22,354 nucleotides of DNA from an uncultured Saprospiraceae bacterium (lineage in GTDB: Bacteria > Bacteroidota > Bacteroidia > Chitinophagales > Saprospiraceae), in assembly GCA_938002705.1 (NCBI GenBank), contig CALLAG010000262.1, forward strand, positions 1-22,354. Reading direction: 5' to 3'. Under the pieces are notes generated by a model. That model made no database searches. It was not told the DNA's origin and saw only the letters and a list, made by a program, of their open reading frames with translations. Made by a program: the position numbers and the translations under genes. This document shows, piece by piece, positions 1-9,085 of this stretch (its first letter is position 1; each line of letters opens with the position of its first letter).

Positions 1-1
1 G

Positions 2-526
2 CTTAGAAGAATGATAGATCCATCTTCAGAGCCGGATCCAGATTATGCAACTAATCCAAATTTTAGGCTTGAAGATATTTTAGTTATAAGAAAGTATCCT
101 GGCTCTGATGGACAACCATTATTAAATGACTTGAAGATATTCAGAGCATCTGAGATGGTTCTTATCCAAGCAGAAGCTGCAGCCGCATCAGGCGACTTAG
201 CTGGTGCTGCAGGATTTATAAAGCAGATAAGAGATGCTAGATACGCCAGCGATCAGCCAATGCCAAATTACAGTTCAGAGTCAGCTGCATATAGAGGTAT
301 TATGGATGAAAGAAGAATAGAACTAGCACTTGAAGCTCATAGATACTTAGATCTTAAGAGGCTAGGAGCAAGAGCGGGAGTTACTGTTGATAGAGATCCT
401 TTAGATTGTCAGATTAACAATTCATGTACATTTTCTATAAGTGACCATAGATGGACCTTACCTATTCCACAGGATGAGCTTAATGCAAATACAGTTATCC
501 GAGAGCAACAGAATCCAGGTTATTAA
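2..526 (+). CDS. RagB/SusD family outer-membrane lipoprotein, C-terminal part (5' end outside window)
   Basis: The reading frame is open to the window edge, so this is the last ~174 residues of a longer protein; the ATG at 11 is only an internal Met. SusD/RagB proteins are surface lipoproteins that cap a SusC transporter and bind the nutrient. The family's C-terminal half is recognisable. A TPR-like helix starts with FRASEMVLIQAEAAA, where family members have a Y/R-xxExxLxxAEA pattern. It is followed by DERRIELALEAHRYLDLKRL, a hallmark of PF07980. The ending LPIPQDELNAN...QQNPGY is the usual C-terminus. The N-terminal lipobox and the partner SusC gene must lie upstream of the window. The lipoprotein gene at 556 follows after 29 nt and is probably in the same operon. 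The substrate cannot be read from this fragment. Confidence 0.93.
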   Translation, partial: LRRMIDPSSEPDPDYATNPNFRLEDILVIRKYPGSDGQPLLNDLKIFRASEMVLIQAEAAAASGDLAGAAGFIKQIRDARYASDQPMPNYSSESAAYRGIMDERRIELALEAHRYLDLKRLGARAGVTVDRDPLDCQINNSCTFSISDHRWTLPIPQDELNANTVIREQQNPGY

Positions 527-555
527 TCATTTATAGAATTATTAAATAGTAAAAG

Positions 556-1365
556 ATGAAAAAAATAATATATAGTTTTTTCGTGATGGGTTTGATTTTT
601 ACATTATCCTCATGTGAAAAGAACGAAAATAAAATATTTGGTGGCGAGTTTTTACAGTTTGCCGGTCCGACGCAAGATTTCGCTTACGATAAGATCAATG
701 ATGGGGCAGGTATCCCAAGTGGTTTTCTTGTTAATTATGCAGGACCAAGTAAGAGTAACGCCATTAATTTTACATTCTCTATAGACCCAGAAAGTACAGC
801 TATTGAGAATCTACATTACACCCTTGATGGCACTTCAGGTACTATCCCAGCTAACGAATTTTCAGGACAATTACCTATTACAATTTTAGATGATGAGATT
901 AATCCAGGAGAGATCTTAAGTTTAATTATAACTATTGAGAGCACAGAGATAGATGTACTCCCAAGTTCTGCGACATCTACTTTTAATATTTCAGTATTAT
1001 GTGATTCAGACTTGAATACAACTTACTCATATGTGAATACTGACTTATGGATGGGAGGTCCTTTTTCAGGCACAGGAGAGCTTACTGGTGAAGATGGTAT
1101 TTATGATTTTTCAGATTTTTCTTTTGGATCTTGGGAAGGGGTTTATAATATAGATCCTCCTTCAGGAAGTCTAAAGTTTGTCGAGAATTGTGGAAATGTA
1201 TCTTATACAGGCCTTGATAATTATAATGAATCTTGGGTAGTAGAAGAGATTATCGCTTCTGGAGGTCCAGAGTTTACTTTTAGATGGTCTAATACTTATG
1301 GAGAATTTGGTACAGTAACGTTAACTAAAGATGACGGTACTGATTGGCCACTTTTGAGGAATTAG
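556..1365 (+). CDS. SusD-associated surface lipoprotein with Calx-beta-like region and a C-terminal domain shared with the gene at 11190
   Basis: A 269-residue secreted lipoprotein. Residues 1-20 form a lipoprotein signal (MKKIIYSFF..., lipobox LSSC, acylated Cys20), so it should be anchored in the outer membrane. Residues ~32-146 look like a Calx-beta/immunoglobulin-like fold: a 'sTA...hYt' motif (STAIENLHYTL), then IPANEFSG and the acidic ITILDDEINPGE. Residues ~149-260 form a second domain that begins CDSDLNTTYSY, has another Cys at 212 and ends FRWSNTYGEFGTVTLT. The same pattern occurs at the end of the lipoprotein at 11190. It is 29 nt downstream of a SusD gene and is followed by a strong terminator, so it is the last gene of that operon. 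By position it resembles the variable surface glycan- or ligand-binding lipoproteins of SusCD loci; the ligand is unknown. Confidence 0.8.
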   Translation: MKKIIYSFFVMGLIFTLSSCEKNENKIFGGEFLQFAGPTQDFAYDKINDGAGIPSGFLVNYAGPSKSNAINFTFSIDPESTAIENLHYTLDGTSGTIPANEFSGQLPITILDDEINPGEILSLIITIESTEIDVLPSSATSTFNISVLCDSDLNTTYSYVNTDLWMGGPFSGTGELTGEDGIYDFSDFSFGSWEGVYNIDPPSGSLKFVENCGNVSYTGLDNYNESWVVEEIIASGGPEFTFRWSNTYGEFGTVTLTKDDGTDWPLLRN

Positions 1366-1393
1366 AAGAAATTAGTTACATAGAATAATACAT

Positions 1394-1426
1394 AAAATAG
1401 GATCACATTCGTGGTCCTATTTTTTT
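1394..1426 (+). terminator. Rho-independent terminator ending the first SusD operon
   Basis: An 11-bp stem (1396-1406 with 1411-1421, one G-U pair) closes a 4-nt loop ATTC and runs into a T-tract (1420-1426). It starts about 30 nt after the stop codon of the lipoprotein gene at 556. The arms AATAGGATCAC and GTGGTCCTATT are complementary apart from the wobble. Confidence 0.9.
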
Positions 1427-1492
1427 ATATCCTATATCAAGAAGACATTAGGTTTAGTGATTAATATTTAACTTAGTGGAAACTATATACAT

Positions 1493-4400
1493 ATGGTAAA
1501 GCCTATTTTTATTTCACTCGCATTAATATTCTCTATAAGTCTAAATGCCCAGAATAGTAATACTATCAATAAGCAAGCGCTTAAGGAATTATTACTTGAG
1601 ATAAAGCAAGATCAGGTCGACGCAGAAAAAAGGGTCAATGAGTATATGCTATCTAAGCACCTCGATAATGTCCAATCAGTAGTCGATGGTAATGAATGCA
1701 GGATTATCGATGTTGTAGATGGTGTACCCAAATATTACATTACTCATAATCAAGGAGCAGTGAGCTCAGTAGGCGTAGATCAGATGCGAGCAGGAGGTAG
1801 TCTCGATATCGATATTACTGGGATTAATTCCAATATAGCAGTATGGGATTCTAATCTTCCTAGAGAAACTCATCAAGAATTCGGGGATAGAATTACTAAT
1901 AGGAATAGTATGACTGCCATAAGTGATCATAGCACTCATGTGACAGGAACTATTATAGCCGGTGGAGCCAACCCTAATGCTCAAGGATTTTGCTATAACG
2001 CAGAGATATCGGCTTATGATTGGATTAATGATACAGAGGAGATGATCTTAGAAGCGATGAGCAATAGTAGCCACCTTGTTTCTAATCATTCTTATGGAGT
2101 ACCAGGAGGCTGGGTAGGGGATGTGTGGAGAGGTGATATATCTATTTCTGATCAGGAAGATTACAGATTTGGCTACTATGATAATGAAGCGGCGACATTT
2201 GATGGGATTGCTTATAATGCACCATATTATACCATAGTAACCTCTGCTGGTAATGATAGGAATAATATTGGAGACGGATCATTTCCGCCGGATGGACCAT
2301 TTGATTGTATATCTGGATTCGGTACCTCCAAGAACTTGATTACAGTAGGCGCTGTCAATAAGTTAGGAGCGTTATATTCTAATCCCTCTGATATTGTGAT
2401 GAGTAGCTTCAGCTCATGGGGCCCTCTCGATGATGGTCGTATCAAACCAGATATTGTAGCTCCTGGTGTAGCTATACTCTCAAGCGTCTCACAAGATGAC
2501 TCTGCTTATGCACTTCAGAATGGGACATCTATGGCGTCTCCATGCGTGACTGGTACGGTAGCACTGATGAATGAATTATACTTCTCTCTTAATAATAGAT
2601 ACTTGACCTCTGCATCATTAAAAGCCTTACTCATACATACAGCTTATGAGTCTGGGTCGACATTAGGTCCAGATTATAGTTTTGGTTATGGTATGATTAA
2701 TGCCGAGAAAGCTGCTTCATTAATTATAGATGAAGATGGGACTAATAACATCATCTTAGAGAGTTCATTAGAGTCAGGGGAATTTATAGAAATAGATCTA
2801 TCTCCGATCCCCGACAAAAAAATGACCATAACTATTGCTTGGACAGATCCTGCAGGGATTCCAGTAGCAAGAAGCTTAGATCCAACAGATCTAATGCTTG
2901 TCAATGATTTAGACATTCAGCTTATAGATGAGCAAGGAGAGATAACACTTCCGTGGATACTTAATCCAGCTAATCCTAATGGACCCGCAACACGGGGTGA
3001 TAACTTCAGAGACAATATCGAAAAAATAGAATTAAGTAACCCAAAGCAATTACTATATACACTGCGTATCGATCATAAAGGAGTACTGCAGTCAGGAAAA
3101 CAAAATTTTAGTTTAATTATAGATTACGAATCAGAACAAGAGTCAGCAGAGAGAATATTTTGGGTTGGTGGAGATGGATCGTGGTCAGATGCTTCTCATT
3201 GGTCATTAACTTCAGGAGGGACTTCTGCTAATAAGATTCCCAGTATTAATAGTAAAGTCATCTTTGATATAAACTCCTTCCCAAGCGGTGATGGAGTTGC
3301 TATGATGGATCAGGATTTTAGTATAACAAGTCTATTAGGTTTGTCTGATTCTAATATATCTATAGACTTAGGCAATAATGAATTGAAGACTTCTGGGCCT
3401 TTTATTTACGGTGCCGATAACTTTAGTATTACGGATGGAAATGTAATATTTGAGAATGAGATAGCTGATAAAGTTTCCGTTATAAATGTCGAGAATACAG
3501 AAATGAATAATATGACATTTTCGTTTAGTGAGAGTAATAATGGTACTTGGAATCTTAGTTCTCAAGACCTTAGCTTAGAAGAACTGGCCTTAAGCGGAGG
3601 CGATTTGAATATTTCAGATTGTAACATCACAGCAAAGCATATAAGTTTTAATGGGGCTAATACAACATTTATAGACTTAGATAATTCTACTTTTATTTTC
3701 TCTGAGTCTCTAGCTATTAGCGCAGATATAAGTATGACAGAAACTGGCTCTAATGAATTTAGAGCTTCCACTGATTCAAGCCCTATTATCAGCATCGATA
3801 GAGATGTAGAATCAGACTTACGATTAGAAAAATGTAGAGCAACGATAGGCTCGGCTGGGGGAACTATTAATGAGCTTATAGTCTTAGAATCTGACTTAGA
3901 ACTTAATAGTGATATAAATATCTCAGAATTAGAGATCTCGGGACCTTCATCATTGATATTAGATCCTAATACGACGATGTCTCTTTCGTCCCTTGTGGTC
4001 AATTCTTCACAAGCAATGGAAGTCTCCTTTCTTTCGACAAATTCTACCGAGAGAGCTACTGTATTCATCGACGGTAGAAGTAAGTTATGCTACGATTATT
4101 TAATAATCAATAATGTTGACTTATCTGGACAGAACTCAGTTAGTATAGGAGAATCCTCTACTCTCACTAATTCTGATAATTGGATATTGGGCAATTGTAA
4201 CCAATTGTTGTTTGCAGATTTTACCCAAGACTACCTATGTGAGGACGGTCTATCTTATTTCATAGACATAAGTGACGGTGATGTTATTGATAGAGAATGG
4301 TATGTCGATGGAGATTTGGTATTTGGTACTGAAGTTCTTTATTATACATTTAATAACACGGGCAATCACGATATTGCATTAGTAATCACGGATGTTAACG

Positions 4401-4906
4401 GCAATCAAAGTGAATATACTGCGACTGTAGACATCCAATCAACTAATCTTCAGCCTAATACTGTGATCCAAAATGCCACACAACTTGCGAGCCAACAATT
4501 AGCATCTGGATACCAGTGGTTTAATTACGGATTGCCTATACCTGGCGCTACAGATAGAGTCTATCTTTATAATGGAAATCCTGGAATATATTGGGTATTA
4601 ACTTTCGACGGTGTTTGTAATAGGTTATCATCCACAATTGATCTTGGCACAGCAACGGCTGACGTGGACCTATCCCGTCTTGATATCTCACCTAATCCAT
4701 TCTCACAAGAACTTATTATAGACAGTAAGGATAACAGATTATGGGATGCAGTCAAGATATATTATATCAATGGACAATTAGTAGCTAACTATGAAGATGT
4801 GAGTCATCTTAAGATCAATACATCAGACTGGGAGTCGGGACTATATATTATTTCCATTAATAATGGCTCTGAGCTGTTAACTCGTAAACTATACAAATAT
4901 GAATAG
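1493..4906 (+). CDS. Secreted S8 (subtilisin-like) serine protease with T9SS type A sorting domain
   Basis: A 1137-residue multidomain protease. Residues 1-19 are a signal peptide (...ISLNA-Q). The peptidase S8 domain (~100-410) shows the whole triad: Asp119 (AVWDSN), His146 (DHSTHVTGT) and Ser346 (NGTSMASP), plus the oxyanion Asn254 (TSAGND). The His motif has Ser where subtilisins usually have Gly (HGTH). Residues ~425-545 form the jelly-roll domain that follows many S8 domains (VNDLDIQL, PWILNP, GDNFRDNIE, HKGVL). From Trp557 a region starting WVGGDGSWSDASHWSL runs to ~900 and has the repetitive beta-strand look of a solenoid. A PKD-like segment (~905-990) follows. Residues ~1063-1137 (LDISPNPFSQE... 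to the C-terminus) are a type A T9SS sorting domain, so the protein should be exported by the type IX system to the cell surface or medium. The stop codon overlaps the next gene by 8 nt. Confidence 0.95.
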   Translation: MVKPIFISLALIFSISLNAQNSNTINKQALKELLLEIKQDQVDAEKRVNEYMLSKHLDNVQSVVDGNECRIIDVVDGVPKYYITHNQGAVSSVGVDQMRAGGSLDIDITGINSNIAVWDSNLPRETHQEFGDRITNRNSMTAISDHSTHVTGTIIAGGANPNAQGFCYNAEISAYDWINDTEEMILEAMSNSSHLVSNHSYGVPGGWVGDVWRGDISISDQEDYRFGYYDNEAATFDGIAYNAPYYTIVTSAGNDRNNIGDGSFPPDGPFDCISGFGTSKNLITVGAVNKLGALYSNPSDIVMSSFSSWGPLDDGRIKPDIVAPGVAILSSVSQDDSAYALQNGTSMASPCVTGTVALMNELYFSLNNRYLTSASLKALLIHTAYESGSTLGPDYSFGYGMINAEKAASLIIDEDGTNNIILESSLESGEFIEIDLSPIPDKKMTITIAWTDPAGIPVARSLDPTDLMLVNDLDIQLIDEQGEITLPWILNPANPNGPATRGDNFRDNIEKIELSNPKQLLYTLRIDHKGVLQSGKQNFSLIIDYESEQESAERIFWVGGDGSWSDASHWSLTSGGTSANKIPSINSKVIFDINSFPSGDGVAMMDQDFSITSLLGLSDSNISIDLGNNELKTSGPFIYGADNFSITDGNVIFENEIADKVSVINVENTEMNNMTFSFSESNNGTWNLSSQDLSLEELALSGGDLNISDCNITAKHISFNGANTTFIDLDNSTFIFSESLAISADISMTETGSNEFRASTDSSPIISIDRDVESDLRLEKCRATIGSAGGTINELIVLESDLELNSDINISELEISGPSSLILDPNTTMSLSSLVVNSSQAMEVSFLSTNSTERATVFIDGRSKLCYDYLIINNVDLSGQNSVSIGESSTLTNSDNWILGNCNQLLFADFTQDYLCEDGLSYFIDISDGDVIDREWYVDGDLVFGTEVLYYTFNNTGNHDIALVITDVNGNQSEYTATVDIQSTNLQPNTVIQNATQLASQQLASGYQWFNYGLPIPGATDRVYLYNGNPGIYWVLTFDGVCNRLSSTIDLGTATADVDLSRLDISPNPFSQELIIDSKDNRLWDAVKIYYINGQLVANYEDVSHLKINTSDWESGLYIISINNGSELLTRKLYKYE

Positions 4907-5558
4907 TCTTTATGCTATTTTGACCATGTTATTTTTCATGGTCCAGTTCACTATCACAGCCCAGACTGATAACGCCTTCAGGACTATCTCTGGAGATCAA
5001 GTTCTTATTAAGAATAATAACGCTACTGAAGGTGATCCTTATTTATTTAAAGCATGGAGCAATGCTATAATTATAGACAGAAATGGTAATGAGCTAAGTG
5101 ATAATAAGCTCAACTATGATTGTATCAGAGAGACATTCATAATTAAGGATAATGAACAATATATCATGCTTGATGCATATAATTATTCTGAAGTTAATGT
5201 AACAACAGATGATGGGGTTACCAACTTTGTTAATGTATCATACGCAGGTGATGTGTTTTTTGCGGAATCCTTATATAAAGGTGCCAATGCAGATTTGTTA
5301 GTGAAACATGTCGCCAAAAAGAACTTCACTAATCGGAATAACTATAACGACGTGAGAACAATGTACACTATAGCCAAAAAAGCTAAATACTTTGTAAGGA
5401 TAGGAACCGATATTTTCCCAATCGCTAAAAAAGAAAAAGATGTCCTTAGAGTACTAAAAAACAAAAATCTCAAGCCGTACATCAAAAAAAATAAACTTAA
5501 GGTTAAAAAAGATCAAGATCTTATCAAATTGATTGAATATTTTGATTCTTTAATATAA
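4899..5558 (+). CDS. Small secreted protein of unknown function, translationally coupled to the S8 protease
   Basis: 219 residues with a clear signal peptide (MNSLYAILTMLFFMVQFTITAQ, cleavage expected near Ala21-Gln22) and no other membrane segment, so it is periplasmic or exported. The start codon lies inside the last codons of the protease gene (ATG at 4899, protease stop at 4904-4906), which suggests translational coupling. The C-terminal ~60 residues are very Lys-rich and contain YFVRIGTDIFPIAKKEKDV, then a ...KKNKLKVKKDQDLIKLIEYFDSL ending. The same arrangement appears in the protein at 10463: a G-x-x-x-LF motif, an aromatic-glycine turn followed by a basic stretch, and a D-[LV]-I-x(5)-[YF]F ending. 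I take the two as paralogues of one Bacteroidota secreted family that I cannot name. No catalytic motif is visible. Confidence 0.75.
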   Translation: MNSLYAILTMLFFMVQFTITAQTDNAFRTISGDQVLIKNNNATEGDPYLFKAWSNAIIIDRNGNELSDNKLNYDCIRETFIIKDNEQYIMLDAYNYSEVNVTTDDGVTNFVNVSYAGDVFFAESLYKGANADLLVKHVAKKNFTNRNNYNDVRTMYTIAKKAKYFVRIGTDIFPIAKKEKDVLRVLKNKNLKPYIKKNKLKVKKDQDLIKLIEYFDSLI

Positions 5559-5861
5559 GTCTATTCTAATAGAAGTCTTTCACCATATATCTGCAGTTAA
5601 AAGAATAAAATTTGTTATATCAAAACTGGTATTTCGTCTTATACTTCAGTTTATTACCCAAATAATTAATAAAAAGTCGTCTAATTGACTTGAGGTAAAT
5701 AATTTCTACTATTTTAGTATTAAATCAAACCAATTTTCAACTTTGACGTCTATGTACTTCAGTAATTTCTTACGAAATCCATTGTATGATTTACCATCTG
5801 AATGTACATTTTAAGATGTCCAACTAAATACAAAACTTTTTTAATAATCAAATCACATGCT
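5559..5861 (+). other. 303-nt intergenic region upstream of susC
   Basis: AT-rich stretch with no convincing coding content. It contains a candidate promoter near 5781-5812 and short imperfect repeats, for example AAGTCT twice around 5556-5577. I see no terminator with a T-tract for the upstream protease operon and no recognisable riboswitch. Confidence 0.5.
5781..5812 (+). promoter_or_regulatory. Candidate Bacteroidota-type promoter for the susC operon
   Basis: TTG (5782-5784) is followed after 20 nt by TACATTTT (5805-5812), one base off the Bacteroidota -7 consensus TAnnTTTG, with spacing in the range expected for the -33/-7 pair. This would place transcription start near 5819 and leave a ~43-nt A-rich leader before the ATG at 5862. 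In such AT-rich DNA a match of this quality can arise by chance. Confidence 0.35.
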
Positions 5862-8800
5862 ATGAAAAAAGTATTCCTACTTTTTACACTTTTCTTTGCT
5901 TGTATCGCAATGTCCTTTGGCCAGAAGATGGTTACGGGTACTATTGTGGACAATGATGGGCTCTCAGTAATCGGAGCCAATGTTCTTGTTAAAGGAACAA
6001 CAGTCGGTACCATCACAGATATTGATGGTTCATTTTCACTCAACGTCCCAGAGGGCAGCAACATGATTGTTGTTAGTTACACAGGTTTCGGAACTCAAGA
6101 GATTGATGTTTCTCAAACTTCTGGACCTCTTGACATCACCCTAGCTGCGGGAGAACTACTTGATGAAGTAGTCGTCACAGCAGGAGGACTTGAGAAAAAC
6201 AAAGCTCGTCTCGGTTATGCTATTCAAAACGTAGATAGTGACGAACTTGTTAATGCACAAGAGGTTAATTTAGTTAATGCACTTAACTCCAAGGTAGCAG
6301 GAGTACAAGTCGTCAGTAGTTCAGGATCTCCTGGAGCATCAGCTAATATCCGTATTAGAGGTAACACTTCTGTTAATGGAAGTAACTCTCCACTATTTGT
6401 AGTAGATGGTGTGCCTATTGATAACTCTTCTACTGGTAACGGAACTGATGGAGTTGATCAATCTAACAGAGCCATAGATATCAATCCTAATGATATCGCA
6501 TCAATGACAGTACTTAAAGGACCCTCTGCGACTGCACTATATGGTGTAAGAGCTGCCAATGGTGCCATAATCATTACAACAAAAAAAGGTTCTTCTGGAA
6601 AACCTAAAGTATCTATAAGTTCAAGTTACTCTATGGACCAGGTTAATAAGTTGCCAGAAAGACAATCTACTTATGCGCAAGGTCGTGTTACAGATGGTGT
6701 TGCATCTTACTTAGGACCAGCTACAGCTAATGGATTCAGTTGGGGACCTCGTATCTCTGATCTTGAGTTTGATGGCTCTGATAATCCTTTTGACAGAAAC
6801 GGTACTTTAGTTCCAGTTGGAGAAGGTAATGGAACGCCGGCTAGAGTATATGACCCATATACATTTTTTGTTAATGGAACATCATTAGATTTCAATGCCA
6901 GTGTATCAGGCGGTTCAGAAGATCTACAATATTACATTTCAGCAGGTAGATTAAAAAGTAATGGTATAGTACCTAACTCAGAATTTGCAAGAAACTCTTT
7001 TAGAGTAAATGTATCAGCAGGAATCACTGATAAACTAAAAGGTGGTATGTCAGCAAATTATGTTACATCAGGAGGAGATAGAATCCAGAGAGGGTCTAAC
7101 CTTAACGGAGTCATGTTAGGATTACTAAGAACATCACCTACATTCGATAACGGTAATGGCAAAGAAGGTAAGGAAGCAGCAGATGACGAGAGCACTTACG
7201 TACAAGAGAATGGAGATCAGAGATCATACAGAAACGGTATATATGATAACCCATATTGGACCGCTAATCGTAACCCATATACAGATGCAGTTAATAGAAT
7301 TATAGGTAACACATACCTTACTTATAACTTAAATCAAGATATTAATATAACAGCAAAAGTCGGTGTGGATCAATGGATAGATGAAAGAGAAGGTGGTTTT
7401 GATATTCAAACGAATCCTTTCAGACCAGTATCTGGTTCAGTATTCCAACAGACTATTAATAACAGAGATCTAAATTTTGATTTAACGGCAAACTACAATA
7501 CTAACCTTACTGATAATCTTACATTAAATGTTTTAGGTGGGTATAATGTATTCCAAACAAATAGATCAAATGAGGGAACATTCGGTACTTCACTTGCTGT
7601 TCCAGGATTCTTTGATATAAGTAACGCAACTGATATACTTGGATCTAACCTGATTTCTCGTAAGAGATTATATGGTGTATATGGTACTGCAGACTTCGGA
7701 TTTAATGACTACTTATTTGTTAACCTAACAGGTCGTAATGATTGGTCATCTATATTACCCGTTGATAATAATACATTCCAGTCATACTCGGCTTCTATGG
7801 GTTTAGTAATCACAGAATTATTAAATGTTAACGCTAATGTTATCGATTACGGTAAGATTAGAGCAAGTTATGGAAAAGTGGGTAATGATGGAGGTAATGC
7901 CTTCATATATGCTACACAGAATGTATTCGAGCAAGCAAGCGTTGGTGGTGACGGATTTATCACTCCGGTTTCATACCCTAATTTTGGATTGAATGCATTT
8001 GAAAGATCTAACCTTCTTGGTAATGCAACATTGAGACCAGAGGCGACTAAGACCTTTGAAGTAGGTGCAGAATTAAGCTTTTTAAAAGGGAGATTTGGTG
8101 CTGACATCACATATTACAGCTCAAGATCAGAAGACGTAATAATCGCTACACAGATATCTGCGGCAACTGGATTTACTAATCTAGTGCAGAATAGTGCTGT
8201 AATTACTAATTCTGGAATAGAATTAATTATAGATGGTACTCCGATTAAGAGATCTAATTTTAGTTGGGATTTTGCTATCAACTTCACACAATCAGAAAAT
8301 GATGTAGAAGAGCTTGCTGAAGGCGTAGAAAGTGTATTCTTAGATGGTTTCGTAAGTACATCTGCAGAAGTGGTAGCAGGTCAGCCTTTTAGTGCTTTAT
8401 TTGGTACTGGATGGCAGAGGACTGATGATGGAAGAGTGGTCGTAGGTCAAGATGGATGGCCACTTGCTGATCCTAACAGAAAAGCACTTGGAGACCCTAA
8501 TCCAGATTGGACTGCAGGTTTCAGAAATACTCTAACTATGGGTAGCTTTACTGCTTCTGCACTATTAGATATAAGAAGTGGAGGTGATATGTGGTGTGGT
8601 ACATGTGGTATAATGGATTACTTTGGTACATCTGCACAATCAGCTGATGAGAGAGAAGACGTAGTTGTCTTTGATGGGGTAATCAATACAGGTACAGAAG
8701 ATGAGCCTGTATACGTAGAGAATAATACTGCGGTTGCACTTGGTTCAGCTGATGAGTCTGCGTCATACACATCTTTCTACAGAGTTAGAAATGGATTTGG

Positions 8801-9068
8801 AGGTATAAGTGAGATGAGTATTTTTGATACATCATGGTTAAGGTTAAGAGAGTTAACATTGTCATACCAGTTACCTGCTAATATATTAGGTACATCATTT
8901 GCTGGTGGTTCGATTTCTCTTACAGGACGTAACCTTTGGTTAAGTACTGATTATCCAGGAATAGATCCAGAAACAAATCTGACTGGTGATTCTAACGGTT
9001 ATGGATTAGATTATTTTAATATGCCTAACACTAAGAGTTATACAGCGACTGTAAGACTTAATTTCTAA
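5862..9068 (+). CDS. SusC/RagA family TonB-dependent outer-membrane transporter
   Basis: 1068 residues from the ATG at 5862. That start puts a normal signal peptide first (MKKVFLLFTLFFACIAMSFG-Q); an in-frame ATG at 5802 would add 20 hydrophilic residues before it and is rejected. Residues ~22-96 are the carboxypeptidase-regulatory-like domain of SusC proteins (VTGTIVDNDG, GTITDIDGSFSL). A TonB-box-like DEVVVTA lies at 101-107. The plug domain (~108-240) has the usual LVNALNSKVAGVQV, IRIRGNTSV, PLFVVDGVPID, VLKGPSATALYG and NGAIIITTKKG. The rest is the 22-strand barrel, ending in the terminal aromatic residue of a beta signal (YTATVRLNF). It imports a bulky nutrient across the outer membrane using TonB energy, with the SusD-like protein encoded 17 nt downstream as lid. 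The substrate is not determinable; the neighbouring protease makes peptides a candidate. Confidence 0.96.
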   Translation: MKKVFLLFTLFFACIAMSFGQKMVTGTIVDNDGLSVIGANVLVKGTTVGTITDIDGSFSLNVPEGSNMIVVSYTGFGTQEIDVSQTSGPLDITLAAGELLDEVVVTAGGLEKNKARLGYAIQNVDSDELVNAQEVNLVNALNSKVAGVQVVSSSGSPGASANIRIRGNTSVNGSNSPLFVVDGVPIDNSSTGNGTDGVDQSNRAIDINPNDIASMTVLKGPSATALYGVRAANGAIIITTKKGSSGKPKVSISSSYSMDQVNKLPERQSTYAQGRVTDGVASYLGPATANGFSWGPRISDLEFDGSDNPFDRNGTLVPVGEGNGTPARVYDPYTFFVNGTSLDFNASVSGGSEDLQYYISAGRLKSNGIVPNSEFARNSFRVNVSAGITDKLKGGMSANYVTSGGDRIQRGSNLNGVMLGLLRTSPTFDNGNGKEGKEAADDESTYVQENGDQRSYRNGIYDNPYWTANRNPYTDAVNRIIGNTYLTYNLNQDINITAKVGVDQWIDEREGGFDIQTNPFRPVSGSVFQQTINNRDLNFDLTANYNTNLTDNLTLNVLGGYNVFQTNRSNEGTFGTSLAVPGFFDISNATDILGSNLISRKRLYGVYGTADFGFNDYLFVNLTGRNDWSSILPVDNNTFQSYSASMGLVITELLNVNANVIDYGKIRASYGKVGNDGGNAFIYATQNVFEQASVGGDGFITPVSYPNFGLNAFERSNLLGNATLRPEATKTFEVGAELSFLKGRFGADITYYSSRSEDVIIATQISAATGFTNLVQNSAVITNSGIELIIDGTPIKRSNFSWDFAINFTQSENDVEELAEGVESVFLDGFVSTSAEVVAGQPFSALFGTGWQRTDDGRVVVGQDGWPLADPNRKALGDPNPDWTAGFRNTLTMGSFTASALLDIRSGGDMWCGTCGIMDYFGTSAQSADEREDVVVFDGVINTGTEDEPVYVENNTAVALGSADESASYTSFYRVRNGFGGISEMSIFDTSWLRLRELTLSYQLPANILGTSFAGGSISLTGRNLWLSTDYPGIDPETNLTGDSNGYGLDYFNMPNTKSYTATVRLNF

Positions 9069-9085
9069 TTAAAAATTTGAATTAA

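Noticed and set aside
3562..4068. 168-residue minus-strand open frame inside the protease gene
   Set aside because: It lies wholly antisense to the solenoid region of a clear S8 protease and has no recognisable features.
5556..5577. Possible terminator after the protease operon (AAGTCT repeats with CTATT/AATAG)
   Set aside because: The stem is only 5 bp with a 2-nt loop and no T-run follows.
5802..5861. 20-residue N-terminal extension of SusC from the ATG at 5802
   Set aside because: It would put hydrophilic residues before a normal signal peptide and run through the candidate promoter; the ATG at 5862 gives a typical SusC start.
5759..6064. 101-residue minus-strand open frame over the susC start
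   Set aside because: It overlaps the SusC signal peptide and regulatory domain antisense and shows no family features.
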